A stretch of DNA of 46,912 nucleotides from an uncultured Lachnospiraceae bacterium (GCA_948470905.1 CAOKQK010000019.1:1-46912); one strand, 5' to 3'; positions 32,459 to 41,409 are shown, numbered from the stretch's first letter. Translations and numbers: made by a program. Notes: a model not told the origin generated them from the letters alone.

Positions 32459-33823
32459 ATGAATCACATTTTACTAATGACAAGCGCCGGAAGTCTTCTC
32501 TTTTTGGGAGAATTACTGATGGAGAGAGTGATGGGGAAACGTATGAACCTGAAATATCAGTATAGGATGCTGATTATGGTGATGTTTACCTATCTTGTAC
32601 CATGGATCTGGATGAGAGGCGTTTATGGAGCCATAGGAGTTCCATGTTCAATTACGCTTCCGTATTGGATTCCGTTCGTAAAAGACAGCGCCGTAGAGGT
32701 GAGTGGGGGATTGATGATGGAAGATGCGGTATTCCATACATCGAAGGGGCTTGTAGTGACATCGGGTTACAGTTTTCAATTGCTGATGAGAGGCTTCTGG
32801 ACAGCCAGTGCGTTATTTGCCATGGCTTTGAGGAGCATGCTCTATTTCAGCAACAGGCACAGGCTTTTAAAATGTGCCAGGAGCTGTGAGGCAGATGTAC
32901 CGGAAGAATTGATCATGCGCCTGAAAAAGGAACTGCACATCAAGTGCAGGGTCAAGGTTGTCCGCATCTATACTGAGAAAGGCAGTTTTACGCTGGGGGC
33001 TTTAAGACCAGTGGTATTTCTGCAGAACGGCCTCAAAGCGGATGAACTGGAGACCATTTTGCGTCATGAGTTCGTCCATATTGCCAGAGGAGACTTGATG
33101 GTCAAGATGCTGGCACAGCTGGTATGCTGCCTGCATTGGTTCAATCCTTTTGCCTACTGGCTGAACCGCAGGCTGGAAAGTGTGGGCGAGAAGGCATGTG
33201 ACGAGATAGTCACAAGGGACATGGCAGAAGATGATAAGGTGTCTTATGCATTTTTGATCGTACAAAGCATGCGCGCGCCGGAGAAAGTGTCCAAGAAGAA
33301 GTGGGCGCTGTTTGGCAGTTCCTTTTCTTCAAACGGAAAAAAAGTAGAAGAAAGGGTTAGAGCTATTATGGAGACAAGAAAAAGTAAGACTTGGGAAAAG
33401 ATTGTTTTGGCAGGCGTTTTCGCCCTGCTGGTGTTTGCGGATTCGCTGAGTGCAATGGCTTATCCTCTTACATTTGATGTGAGTGGACCGGTTGAATATG
33501 TAGATGCCGCGGCTCAGGGGGAATTCTATCTGGTGCAGGAAGGTGATGAGGGCTGTCTTGTTGATGCAGAGGTGCCGATCCTGTATGACGAGCAGATCAT
33601 AACGGCGGACGGGGAGATCCTTCCGGCGCAGGGACAGGGCAGGGTCATCTGCATCTTCCACAAGTGGGAGGATGGTAAGGTTCAGTCGCATGTGAAAAAT
33701 GACAATGGAAGCTGTACCGTAACTACTTATGAATGCACTTACTGTACTGTTTGCGGTAAGGTCAAGCTCGGCGAAATAATATCAACAAATACATATAATC
33801 CTTGCCCTCACGGGGGTGACTGA
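32459..33823 (+). CDS. M56 family (BlaR1/MecR1-like) membrane metallopeptidase
   Basis: A 454-residue membrane protein. N-terminal transmembrane helices surround a gluzincin domain with the zinc motif HEFVH (residues 203-207), a downstream EKACDE that supplies the third ligand, and a final helix near 320-340. The C-terminal about 110 residues form an extracellular domain with CTYCTVCGK and CPHGG, not the penicillin-binding domain of BlaR1. It should sense something other than a beta-lactam through acylation, then cleave a BlaI-type repressor; such a repressor gene lies 610 bp downstream. The start follows GAAGGAGG. Confidence 0.88.
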   Translation: MNHILLMTSAGSLLFLGELLMERVMGKRMNLKYQYRMLIMVMFTYLVPWIWMRGVYGAIGVPCSITLPYWIPFVKDSAVEVSGGLMMEDAVFHTSKGLVVTSGYSFQLLMRGFWTASALFAMALRSMLYFSNRHRLLKCARSCEADVPEELIMRLKKELHIKCRVKVVRIYTEKGSFTLGALRPVVFLQNGLKADELETILRHEFVHIARGDLMVKMLAQLVCCLHWFNPFAYWLNRRLESVGEKACDEIVTRDMAEDDKVSYAFLIVQSMRAPEKVSKKKWALFGSSFSSNGKKVEERVRAIMETRKSKTWEKIVLAGVFALLVFADSLSAMAYPLTFDVSGPVEYVDAAAQGEFYLVQEGDEGCLVDAEVPILYDEQIITADGEILPAQGQGRVICIFHKWEDGKVQSHVKNDNGSCTVTTYECTYCTVCGKVKLGEIISTNTYNPCPHGGD

Positions 33824-33957
33824 TGGATGTACTGCTGATGGTGAACGATGTGATTGGCACCTGTGCAGCGTGTGGTTGCGGTAATGACGGATGGATGTGC
33901 TGCTGATGGTCAAAGTTGTGGCTGACGCCTGTGCTGTTGGTGAGCACGATCCTGTTT
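33822..33957. repeat. Two diverged repeats of about 68 bp
   Basis: GATGGATGTACTGCTGATGG and a near copy start 68 bp apart (33822 and 33890), followed by parallel but more diverged sequence rich in TGTG. They lie just after the M56 stop codon. Confidence 0.6.
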
Positions 33958-34101
33958 TATGAACATGCTGTTTGGGAATAAGGCGTCGCAAAGTTGATAA
34001 TGGAAAGGATGGAGAAGTGTCTGTAGATGCATGTCCATGCAGATGTGTGAGACTTGCAGGCGCCTGAATGAATTGACAGTATATTCCCGCGGGCAATGAG
34101 C

Positions 34102-34180
34102 CCCCGCTGCCTGCAGCGGGGTGCCGGCCTGTTTTGGCGTAACAGTTCGGCAAAAGGCTGGCCTGTTACGTTTGTATTTT
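34102..34180 (+). terminator. Hairpin and rho-independent terminator
   Basis: A perfect 9-bp stem CCCCGCTGC/GCAGCGGGG (34102-34121) is followed by CGTAACAG (34138-34145) pairing with CTGTTACG (34163-34170) and a T-rich tail. It probably ends the M56 transcript. The remaining gap to 34350 holds nothing I can interpret. Confidence 0.65.
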
Positions 34181-34355
34181 ATCCACGATGCCGGACATGC
34201 GGGCCTGTGGCAGGTGAGACATGGGGTCTGGGGCGGGCAGGGATAGTTTGGAGATGAAGCCGCCGGAAGAATTATCGACATAGAGACATTTTATGAAATA
34301 ATACTAAATTATTATGTAAAATCCTTGAAAAAACGCTTTTACCATCATTTTTTGA

Positions 34356-34385
34356 TTGACAGCATTGCCTTGTCTGGCGTATATT
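34356..34385 (+). promoter_or_regulatory. Promoter of the BlaI-type repressor
   Basis: TTGACA (34356-34361), an 18-bp spacer and TATATT (34380-34385), about 48 bp before the start codon. It gives the repressor a transcript separate from the M56 gene. Confidence 0.6.
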
Positions 34386-34432
34386 GGATGTGTATGGTTA
34401 GGTTTATAGTATGTCAAGGTGAGGAGAAAAAG

Positions 34433-34807
34433 ATGAAAGAGAGTTATAAGATTGCAGATGCGGAACGCGATGTCATGCAGGTTCTCTGGGAGCATCCGGA
34501 GGCGGTTTCCACAAGGGAGCTGCTGGATATTATGAATGAGAAAGGCAAGAACTGGAAGCGCCAGACGCTCAATACGCTTCTCTTCCGTCTGGAGGACAAG
34601 AAGATTGTCCTTCGCAGGCGCGGATACGTTGAGCCGGCACTGACGGAGGTGGAACTGCTTCAGAAGCAGACGGAGGAGCTTCTGGACAGCTTTTATGGCG
34701 GCAAACTGCGCAATTTCTGCGCGGCACTGACCGGACAGGCTGACCTCTCTGACGAGGAGGCTGACAGGCTGGAGAAACTGATTGTAGAGCTGCGTAGCAA
34801 GTCTTAA
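34433..34807 (+). CDS. BlaI/MecI family transcriptional repressor
   Basis: A 124-residue winged-helix repressor. The helix-turn-helix (ADAERDVMQVLWEHPEAVSTRELLD, about 6-32, and KRQTLNTLLFRLEDKKIV) and the C-terminal dimerisation helix match the penicillinase repressor family. The usual cleavage site region is present but not identifiable with certainty. The ATG follows AGGAGA. It pairs functionally with the M56 sensor upstream and should bind the half-site in that gene's promoter. Its position just before ftsZ suggests the pair monitors the cell wall. Confidence 0.9.
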   Translation: MKESYKIADAERDVMQVLWEHPEAVSTRELLDIMNEKGKNWKRQTLNTLLFRLEDKKIVLRRRGYVEPALTEVELLQKQTEELLDSFYGGKLRNFCAALTGQADLSDEEADRLEKLIVELRSKS

Positions 34808-34918
34808 GGAATTGAAACAAGTGATAGGGTTGTGGATGTTTTTTAAAGAAAGTTGTTGCTAAAATCCAAAAATGAATATATGATAGTAGATATGGATGAA
34901 ATAAAGGAGGACAAACCC

Positions 34919-36115
34919 TTGCTTGAGATTAAGACAAACGACGCGGAATCTGCGGCTAAGATAATTGTGGTGGGTGTCGGCGGCGCAGGCAATAACGCTG
35001 TAAATAGAATGATTGACGAACAGATTGACGGTGTGGAGTTTATCGGTGTAAATACGGATAAGCAGGCTCTCCAGCTCTGCAAGGCCCCCAGGCTTCTGCA
35101 GATTGGAGAGAAGCTGACCAAAGGCCTTGGCGCAGGCGCGAAACCTGAAGTGGGAGAGAAGGCGGCTGAGGAGAGCTCGGAGGAGATTGGCGCGGCAATC
35201 AAGGGTTCGGATATGGTATTTGTCACCTGCGGCATGGGCGGCGGTACGGGAACCGGCGCTGCGCCTGTAGTGGCCAGGATCGCCAAGGAGATGGGTATCC
35301 TTACGGTTGGCGTTGTGACTAAGCCCTTCCGTTTCGAGGCAAAAGCACGTATGGTGAATGCGCTGAACGGTATTGAGCGCATCAAGGAGTTCGTCGATAC
35401 ATTGATCGTGATCCCCAACGATAAGCTGCTTGAGATCGTGGACAGGCGTACCACTATGCCTGAGGCGCTTAAGAAAGCGGATGAGGTTCTTCAACAGGCA
35501 GTTCAGGGCATTACTGACCTGATCAATCTGCCTGCTATCATTAATCTGGATTTTGCAGATGTACAGACTGTCATGAAGGACAAGGGCATCGCTCATATTG
35601 GGATTGGCCAGGCGAAAGGGGATGACAAAGCGCTGGAAGCTGTCAAGATGGCAGTGGAGAGTCCTCTGCTGGAGACCAATATCAGCGGTGCGACCCATGT
35701 CATTATCAACATTTCCGGGGACATTACGCTTGCGGATGCCAGTGATGCAGCGGGCTATGTGCAGAATCTTGCCGGAGATGAGGTCAATATAATTTTTGGC
35801 GCCATGTATGATGCGGCTAAGTCTGACAGCTGTAATATCACAGTCATTGCTACAGGGCTGGAGGATGTCAGCAACAATCATGTCCAGAACAGGATGGGAG
35901 CAGGTGTGGCTTACAAGCCGCCCACATCCCATATTACGCCTAACTCGCTGAAGGGACTGAATCTGCAGACGAGTGTTCCGGGGCCGCAGGCAGGCGTGAA
36001 TCTGCAGAATGCCAGGCCGATACAGCCAATTCAGAGACCGGTGGATATCCGTAGCTCTGTAGAGGAGAAGACCCTGAAGATCCCTGATTTCTTACAGAAT
36101 AATAAGAGACAGTGA
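34919..36115 (+). CDS. ftsZ: Cell division protein FtsZ
   Basis: A 398-residue tubulin-like GTPase that forms the Z ring. The GTP signature GGGTGTG is at residues 107-113, NTD in the T3 region precedes it, and the C-terminal partner-binding peptide LKIPDFLQ is intact. A TTG start is preferred because AAAGGAGG ends eight bases before it and MLEIKTN matches relatives; in-frame ATGs at 34880 and 34892 lack a good site. ftsA is not adjacent. Confidence 0.95.
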   Translation: MLEIKTNDAESAAKIIVVGVGGAGNNAVNRMIDEQIDGVEFIGVNTDKQALQLCKAPRLLQIGEKLTKGLGAGAKPEVGEKAAEESSEEIGAAIKGSDMVFVTCGMGGGTGTGAAPVVARIAKEMGILTVGVVTKPFRFEAKARMVNALNGIERIKEFVDTLIVIPNDKLLEIVDRRTTMPEALKKADEVLQQAVQGITDLINLPAIINLDFADVQTVMKDKGIAHIGIGQAKGDDKALEAVKMAVESPLLETNISGATHVIINISGDITLADASDAAGYVQNLAGDEVNIIFGAMYDAAKSDSCNITVIATGLEDVSNNHVQNRMGAGVAYKPPTSHITPNSLKGLNLQTSVPGPQAGVNLQNARPIQPIQRPVDIRSSVEEKTLKIPDFLQNNKRQ

Positions 36116-36162
36116 TCTGTGGCCAGGGGCATTGTGCAAAAGAAAAAATATGATGAAATCAA

Positions 36163-36230
36163 ATACCCCGCAGCAAGCTGACGGGGTATCAGTTTGCCGA
36201 AGCAAGCGAAATGCGGTTCTTTGGACCGCA
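36163..36230. repeat. Hairpin-rich intergenic repeat-like element
   Basis: ATACCCCG (36163-36170) pairs with CGGGGTAT (36182-36189) around CAGC/GCTG, and TGCGGT (36212-36217) pairs with ACCGCA (36225-36230). No T-run follows either stem. It resembles dispersed palindromic elements of Lachnospiraceae genomes as I remember them; there is no second copy in this window. Confidence 0.4.
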
Positions 36231-36373
36231 CTGGTATTACGACCCTCATGGCATTTGTCAGGGCTTTGGCCCATTGCCTGCGGGAATAAAAGATACAACA
36301 AAACATTATGCAGAAAATTAAAAAGAATACATAAAGAATACAGAACAACAAAATTCCAAACCCATATTCAGAC

Positions 36374-36405
36374 AAAAGACCGGGCAGGTAGCTGTCCGGT
36401 CTTTT
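36374..36405. terminator. Bidirectional terminator between ftsZ and spoIIGA
   Basis: AAAAGACCGG (36374-36383) is perfectly complementary to CCGGTCTTTT (36396-36405), with a T-run on one side and an A-run on the other. It ends the division cluster before the sporulation promoter. Confidence 0.88.
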
Positions 36406-36407
36406 GC

Positions 36408-36473
36408 TGTCGAAAAAATTCAACATGATCATGCCCTCATTTGACAAATTCCTGAGCCAAACCCCTTTATAAT
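36408..36473 (+). promoter_or_regulatory. Spo0A-dependent spoIIG-type promoter
   Basis: A perfect Spo0A box TGTCGAA lies at 36408-36414 and a near match TGACAAA at 36442-36448, the latter overlapping TTGACA (36441-36446). TATAAT is at 36468-36473, leaving a 21-bp spacer. The Bacillus spoIIG promoter is likewise sigma-A dependent with a spacing of about 22 bp that Spo0A~P compensates. Confidence 0.75.
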
Positions 36474-36495
36474 CATTATGAAAAGGATGATGCCA

Positions 36496-37374
36496 ATGCA
36501 CTATGAGATTTATGTAGACAGCCTGTTTTTGATCAATCTATGTATGAACCTCTACCTGCTTATGCTGGTGGACTACAGTGTGCCCGGCTCTGCCATGCCG
36601 TGGAGACTGCTGGCCGGGGCTGCGGTAGGAGCAGCGTGTTTTTTACTGCCTTTTTTTGGCGGGGCGCCGGCGTGGGTGAGGATCGCACTGGGGGGTCTGG
36701 CAGGAACGGCAGGAATGCTTTGCATCACATTTCCTGTCAGGAGCTTGAGAATGTTTCTGAAGCTTTTGGAGCGGCTGCTCTTATATTCCTTCGGAATCGG
36801 AGGAGGGATGCTGTTTTTGATGGCGAGACTGCCCTTTCTAAAGGAATATCTGACGGGTGCCAGCGGCGTGTTATGTGTGGGAGGTGTGTTGTTTCTTTTT
36901 TTTAGAAAATTTCCATATGGTCTGGAGACAAAAAACTGTCTGTGTCGGGCAGAACTGGTCCTGGGACAGCGGCGCATCACAGCGGCGGCGCTGATCGATT
37001 CCGGAAACAGCCTGACAGAGCCCATCAGCGGGAAACCGGTCTGCGTGGTGGATCAAAGGCTGTATGAGGGCCTCTGGGGAGAGGGGGAAGCGCCCTGCAG
37101 GGTGATCCCCTACCACAGCATCGGGAAGAAACATGGGATCATGAGGGGGTATCTGCTTCCAAAGCTTGGGGTGGATGTGGACGGCATGAGGCTGGAATTC
37201 CAGGATGTATATGTGGCGGTCAGCGGAGAACAGATTTCCGACAGAGCGGCGGAGGGCGGGGAGAGCGTGGAGATGATAATTAATCCGAGGCTCCTTGAAA
37301 AAGCGGGCAGGGATAAGCTGCAAAGGCGGCAGGATAAAAAAGTGGGAAAGGAAGAAAGCAAAAATGATATTTAA
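36496..37374 (+). CDS. spoIIGA: Sigma-E processing aspartic protease SpoIIGA
   Basis: A 292-residue protein with five to six N-terminal transmembrane helices (to about residue 145) and a cytoplasmic retroviral-type aspartic protease half. The active-site motif is [11 protein letters not shown] near residue 175. SpoIIGA dimerises at the sporulation septum and cleaves pro-sigma-E after a signal from SpoIIR. The ATG at 36496 is nine bases after AAAGG and downstream of the expected transcription start; the in-frame ATG at 36478 would be at or before that start. The 3' end overlaps sigE. Confidence 0.9.
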   Translation: MHYEIYVDSLFLINLCMNLYLLMLVDYSVPGSAMPWRLLAGAAVGAACFLLPFFGGAPAWVRIALGGLAGTAGMLCITFPVRSLRMFLKLLERLLLYSFGIGGGMLFLMARLPFLKEYLTGASGVLCVGGVLFLFFRKFPYGLETKNCLCRAELVLGQRRITAAALIDSGNSLTEPISGKPVCVVDQRLYEGLWGEGEAPCRVIPYHSIGKKHGIMRGYLLPKLGVDVDGMRLEFQDVYVAVSGEQISDRAAEGGESVEMIINPRLLEKAGRDKLQRRQDKKVGKEESKNDI

Positions 37375-38101
37375 AGTGGCAATGCCGGGGAAGATACAAT
37401 TTAAAATGATACATAAGGAGAATGCGCTTCTGCACAAGAAGAACGAAATATTCTATATTGGAGGTGCCGAGGTGCTTCCCCCGCCGCTGGAGCTGGAGCG
37501 GGAGAGCCAGGTCATAAGCGACCTGGGAACGGAAAGCGACGATGAGGCCAGGGCGACCCTGATTGAGCACAATCTGCGGCTGGTGGTCTACATTGCCAAG
37601 AAATTTGACAATACAGGGGTGGGTGTGGAGGACCTGATTTCCATTGGGACCATAGGACTGATCAAGTCAATCAACACCTTTAACCCTGAGAAGAATATTA
37701 AACTCGCTACTTATGCCTCCAGGTGCATCGAGAATGAGATCCTGATGTACCTGCGCAGGAATAACAGGCACAAGCTGGAGGTTTCCATCGACGAGCCCCT
37801 GAACGTGGACTGGGACGGGAATGAACTGTTGTTGTCAGATATCCTGGGGACAGATGAGGATATCATATACCGGGATCTGGAGAATGAGGTGGAAAGAAAG
37901 CTGCTGCTGCATGCAGTGAGCAAGCTTTCCGACAGGGAAAGGATGATTATCAACCTCCGATTCGGGCTGGGGACCAGGGACGGTCAGGAAATGACTCAGA
38001 AGGAGGTGGCGACGCTGCTGGGGATTTCCCAGTCCTACATATCCAGGCTGGAAAAGAAGATCATGCGGCAGCTTAAAAAGGAAATGAGCAACGAGTTGTG
38101 A
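37364..38101 (+). CDS. sigE: Pro-sigma-E, mother-cell sporulation sigma factor
   Basis: A 245-residue sigma-70 family member. The first about 30 residues are the pro-sequence, ending before [14 protein letters not shown] where processing is expected. Region 2 ([31 protein letters not shown] and [20 protein letters not shown]) and region 4 ([16 protein letters not shown]) are almost identical to Bacillus SigE. The ATG follows AAAGGAAG inside the end of spoIIGA, so the two are translationally coupled. sigG, the usual next gene, is missing here. Confidence 0.95.
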   Translation: MIFKVAMPGKIQFKMIHKENALLHKKNEIFYIGGAEVLPPPLELERESQVISDLGTESDDEARATLIEHNLRLVVYIAKKFDNTGVGVEDLISIGTIGLIKSINTFNPEKNIKLATYASRCIENEILMYLRRNNRHKLEVSIDEPLNVDWDGNELLLSDILGTDEDIIYRDLENEVERKLLLHAVSKLSDRERMIINLRFGLGTRDGQEMTQKEVATLLGISQSYISRLEKKIMRQLKKEMSNEL

Positions 38102-38162
38102 GCATTTAGGGCTTGGCAAAATGTCACAGGATAGTATATACTGTTGCCAGGAGGTACATACT

Positions 38163-38468
38163 ATGATTCAGCGGGACGATATTTTGCCCATGGAGTATCT
38201 AAAGAAAACAGAATTTACAGGATGCCATCAGGGTATGCGCTACCGGCTGGAGGGTGTCACTGGCGGGGATGGAGGGAAGCGGCTGCGATGTACGGTCTGG
38301 CCGGAACCCTTCAACTTCTTTACCACTCCTGCGGAGGAGAAGGAGAGCGGGGAGTTCTCTTTTGATGAGGACGGCATTACGGATGCCGTGGCATGGATGA
38401 ACGACAGATTGTTTGAAGAAAAAGACAGATGGGAGCATTCGGGAGAAAACTGGGACTCTTACCGGTAG
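38163..38468 (+). CDS. Small conserved-looking protein of unknown function
   Basis: A 101-residue protein behind AGGAGGT, with no signal peptide or membrane segment. It begins MIQRDDILPMEYLKK and contains a Trp- and Phe-rich stretch (VWPEPFNFFTTP) and an acidic C-terminal half. I do not recognise a domain. A promoter-like pair (TTGGCA, 18 bp, TATACT, 38113-38142) lies upstream, so it may be separate from sigE. Confidence 0.72.
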   Translation: MIQRDDILPMEYLKKTEFTGCHQGMRYRLEGVTGGDGGKRLRCTVWPEPFNFFTTPAEEKESGEFSFDEDGITDAVAWMNDRLFEEKDRWEHSGENWDSYR

Positions 38469-38494
38469 TCTCCCGTGCTTTTGCGGGGCGTTTT

Positions 38495-39013
38495 ATGATA
38501 AGGTATATATATCAGGATATGCTGTCAGTGGTCAGGTTCCTGCCCGGGGCGCTTTTGATAGGGCTGCCGGTGTCTGCTGCGGTTCTATGGGTGAAAAGAA
38601 AGGTGGTCAGGGGCGGAAAAAAAGTCCTTGACATATCGGTATCTGCATTCTGTGTCTATTTTGCGGTGATCATACTGATCACCCTCTTGTCCAGGGAGAG
38701 CGGGGGCAGCAAGGTAGTGGATCTGCAGCTCTTTTCCACCTGGGGCATCAACAGGCGCAACAATGCCCTTGTGGCAGAGAACGTGCTGCTGTTCATCCCC
38801 TATGGCTTCCTGAGCAGTGCAGCCTTTCGGGGAATGCGGAATATCCTGAGCTGTACGGCGTTTGGGGCGGCGACCAGCGTGGGTGTGGAGTGTCTCCAGT
38901 TGGTGACAGGGCGCGGTTTTTTTCAGCTGGACGATATATTGACAAACGCCATGGGTGCCATGCTGGGGTGCATGGCTTATTTGCTTTTATTCAGAAAAAA
39001 GACCGGAGATTGA
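38495..39013 (+). CDS. VanZ-like membrane protein
   Basis: About 172 residues with four to five transmembrane helices. NNALVAENVLLFIPYGFL, GVECLQLVTGRGFFQLDDILTNAMGAMLG is the VanZ-domain signature. The role of VanZ domains is poorly defined; VanZ itself gives low-level teicoplanin resistance. The start ATG at 38495 has a weak G-rich site; an in-frame ATG at 38429 overlaps the previous gene. It precedes the surface-polymer cassette and may or may not be part of it. Confidence 0.82.
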   Translation: MIRYIYQDMLSVVRFLPGALLIGLPVSAAVLWVKRKVVRGGKKVLDISVSAFCVYFAVIILITLLSRESGGSKVVDLQLFSTWGINRRNNALVAENVLLFIPYGFLSSAAFRGMRNILSCTAFGAATSVGVECLQLVTGRGFFQLDDILTNAMGAMLGCMAYLLLFRKKTGD

Positions 39014-39036
39014 AAGCTGGAGGCAGTAAAATGCCC

Positions 39037-39065
39037 TTGCCATATTATGTAAATTTTGTTATAAT
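39037..39065 (+). promoter_or_regulatory. Sigma-A promoter of the FkbH-ACP-MBOAT cassette
   Basis: TTGCCA (39037-39042), exactly 17 bp, TATAAT (39060-39065). A leader of about 190 nt follows, containing tandem repeats. Confidence 0.75.
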
Positions 39066-39121
39066 TTTCAGGAATTATGGCTTTTTGACGGAACACGGCG
39101 GGAGAGAACTGGATACACGGA

Positions 39122-39240
39122 CGGCCAGAGGTGCAGGGACAGGAAAAGGCAGAAGCACGGGTGGTCACAGGTGCATAGACAGGAAAAAGCAGAAGCACGT
39201 ACTGCCAGAGGTGCAGGGACAGGAAAAGCCAGAGGCACGG
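39122..39240. repeat. Three tandem repeats of about 39 bp in the cassette leader
   Basis: Units resembling GCCAGAGGTGCAGGGACAGG followed by AAAAGGCAGAAGCACG occur three times between the promoter and the start codon. The frame is open through them, but no start codon with a ribosome binding site precedes them. Confidence 0.75.
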
Positions 39241-39264
39241 AGACGGATGGGAGCGCAGGGATAC

Positions 39265-41091
39265 ATGAAAGAACTGGAATATCCGTTTGACGCGGATTGG
39301 ATTCTGAAAAAGAAAAAATCAATACGAAGACAGCTGCTGCAGGGAGTTTGCGGGAAAGACGGTAGCCCGAAGGCGGGCGGTCTGTTTGTGGAGAAAAAGA
39401 TTGCCATCCTGGGCGGGAGCACAACCAATGACATAAAAGATATTCTGGAGCTCTTTCTGCTCAATTATGGGATCATGCCATCCTTTTATGAATCCGAATA
39501 CAACCGCTATTATGAGGATGGAATGTTCCCCAACCCGCAGCTGGAGGAGTTTGCCCCGGATATCGTATATATTCATACATCTAATCGAAATATCAATGAC
39601 TTTCCCACGCTGACGGATTCCAGGGATGACGTTGCAGACAGGCTGAACAGGGTGATGGACAGGTTTCGGAGGCTGTGGGAGCATATTTTCAATACGTATC
39701 ACTGCACGATCATCCAGAATAATTTTGAACCGCCCTTTTATCGGCTGATGGGAAATAAGGACGCGGCGGATTACAGGGGAAGGGTGAATTTCATATCCCG
39801 GCTGAACCTGCTCTTTGCGGAGTATGCGGATACGCATGGCAATTTCTTTCTTCACGATATTCATTATGAGGCGTCTTGTTACGGGCTGGAGAAGTGGTCG
39901 GATCCTTTTTACTGGCACATGTATAAGTATGCCCTGTGTGTGCCGGCGATTCCCTGCCTGGCTTTCCAGCTTGCAAACATTATCAAGTCCATTTTGGGAA
40001 AGAATAAGAAGGTCCTGAACCTGGATCTGGACAATACCCTCTGGGGAGGCGTCATCGGGGATGACGGGATGGAAAATATCGAAATCGGCCAGGAGACTCC
40101 TGTGGGACAGGCTTACGCGGAGTTTCAGGAGTATGTCAGACAGCAGAAGCAGCTGGGCGTGCTGCTCACCGTGAATTCCAAAAATGACATGCAGGTGGCG
40201 GTAACGGGCTTCCAGAGGCAGGATTCCGTCTTGAAAAAAGATGATTTTGTAGCCTTTAAGGCAAACTGGGACCCCAAATCCAGGAATCTTTTGGAGACGG
40301 CAGAGGAGCTGAAGCTGCTGCCGGAGAGTTTTGTCTTTGTGGACGACAATCCGGCGGAGCGGGAGATCATCCGGCAGATGGTGCCCCAGGCTGCGGTTCC
40401 GGAGCTGGGCTCGGCAGAACATTATATACAGGTCCTTGACAGGAGCGGCTTCTTTGAGGTGACGAGTCTTTCGGAGGATGACCTGAAACGCAGCGAGATG
40501 TATCAGGAAAACGCCATGCGCAGGCAGCTGCAGGAGAGCTGTGCCGATTATGGGGAGTATCTGTTGAGCCTTGAGATGAAGGGTGCCATCAGGGCGTTCG
40601 AGCCCCAGTATATGTCGCGCATTTCCCAGCTCACCAACAAGAGCAATCAGTTCAACCTGACAACCCAGCGCTACAGCCAGGCCCAGATAGAGGAGGCGGC
40701 TGCGGACCCGTTTCGGATCACGCTCTACGGCAGGCTGGAAGACAGATTTGGAGACAACGGCGTGGTGAGCGTCATCATAGGCAAAAGGGAGGGCGATACC
40801 CTGCATATCGACCTGTGGCTGATGAGCTGCCGCGTCTTAAAGAGGGACATGGAATTTGCCATGATGGACGAGCTGGTAAGGCGATGCCTGGAGGCGGGGA
40901 TCAAGACCATCAGGGGCTATTATTATCCCACCGCCAAGAACGGCATGGTGAAGGATTTCTATTCCGTGCAGGGCTTTGAAAAAATATCCGGGGACGAGGG
41001 CGGCGCCACGGTTTGGGAATATCCGGTCACAGAGGAGTATGAGGTTAAAAACAGGGTGATCGAGGTAAATGGAAGAAAACCATTTCCATAG
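39265..41091 (+). CDS. FkbH-like HAD-IIIC protein with C-terminal GNAT-like domain
   Basis: A 608-residue multidomain protein. Residues about 45-230 look like an SGNH-type BF1531-like N-domain (AILGGSTTND). The HAD core begins with LDLDNTLWGG (about 253-262), continues with LTVNSKND near 300 and FVDDNPAERE near 357. A GNAT-like acyltransferase domain fills about 430-600. FkbH proteins take 1,3-bisphosphoglycerate, dephosphorylate it and load glycerate onto an acyl carrier protein; the gene 76 bp downstream is a carrier protein. The start ATG is preceded by GGGAG; the frame extends further upstream without a credible start. Confidence 0.85.
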   Translation: MKELEYPFDADWILKKKKSIRRQLLQGVCGKDGSPKAGGLFVEKKIAILGGSTTNDIKDILELFLLNYGIMPSFYESEYNRYYEDGMFPNPQLEEFAPDIVYIHTSNRNINDFPTLTDSRDDVADRLNRVMDRFRRLWEHIFNTYHCTIIQNNFEPPFYRLMGNKDAADYRGRVNFISRLNLLFAEYADTHGNFFLHDIHYEASCYGLEKWSDPFYWHMYKYALCVPAIPCLAFQLANIIKSILGKNKKVLNLDLDNTLWGGVIGDDGMENIEIGQETPVGQAYAEFQEYVRQQKQLGVLLTVNSKNDMQVAVTGFQRQDSVLKKDDFVAFKANWDPKSRNLLETAEELKLLPESFVFVDDNPAEREIIRQMVPQAAVPELGSAEHYIQVLDRSGFFEVTSLSEDDLKRSEMYQENAMRRQLQESCADYGEYLLSLEMKGAIRAFEPQYMSRISQLTNKSNQFNLTTQRYSQAQIEEAAADPFRITLYGRLEDRFGDNGVVSVIIGKREGDTLHIDLWLMSCRVLKRDMEFAMMDELVRRCLEAGIKTIRGYYYPTAKNGMVKDFYSVQGFEKISGDEGGATVWEYPVTEEYEVKNRVIEVNGRKPFP

Positions 41092-41128
41092 AAGAAAACC
41101 ATTTCCATAGAAGAAAAGCATTCCATGA
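41072..41128. repeat. 19-bp tandem repeat at the FkbH stop codon
   Basis: Two exact units of GAAGAAAACCATTTCCATA (41072-41090, 41091-41109) and a third, diverged one (41110-41128). The FkbH stop codon spans the first junction. Confidence 0.8.
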
Positions 41129-41166
41129 AAAAAAAGAGTTCTATGGAGAAGACAGGAGATTATAAA

Positions 41167-41409
41167 ATGACGAGAGAAGAAGTATATGAGAGGCTTACAG
41201 GCGTTTTCAGGGATGTTTTTGACGATGACAGTATCGAGATCAGCGATGAGACGACTGCTGATGACATAGAGGACTGGGATTCCTTTGAGCATATTAACCT
41301 GGTGGTGGCAGTGGAGGATGAATTTTCCTTTAAGATACCCATGGGCAAGGTAGTCACAATGAAAAACGTGGGTGAAATGGTGGATATTATCCTGGATCTG
41401 GGCAGGTAG
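41167..41409 (+). CDS. Acyl carrier protein
   Basis: An 80-residue four-helix carrier protein. The phosphopantetheine attachment site is Ser39 in DWDSFEHINLV, with Phe in place of the common Leu. It is acidic, as usual. The ATG follows ACAGGAG, and MBOAT starts three bases after its stop, so the two are coupled. Here it most likely carries the acyl group made by the FkbH-like enzyme, in the role DltC plays for D-alanine. No fatty acid synthesis genes are nearby. Confidence 0.9.
   Translation: MTREEVYERLTGVFRDVFDDDSIEISDETTADDIEDWDSFEHINLVVAVEDEFSFKIPMGKVVTMKNVGEMVDIILDLGR

Noticed and set aside
34853-34918. FtsZ start upstream of the TTG at 34919
   Set aside because: The AAAGGAGG site lies inside this extension and fits the TTG; the residues upstream of it do not match FtsZ.
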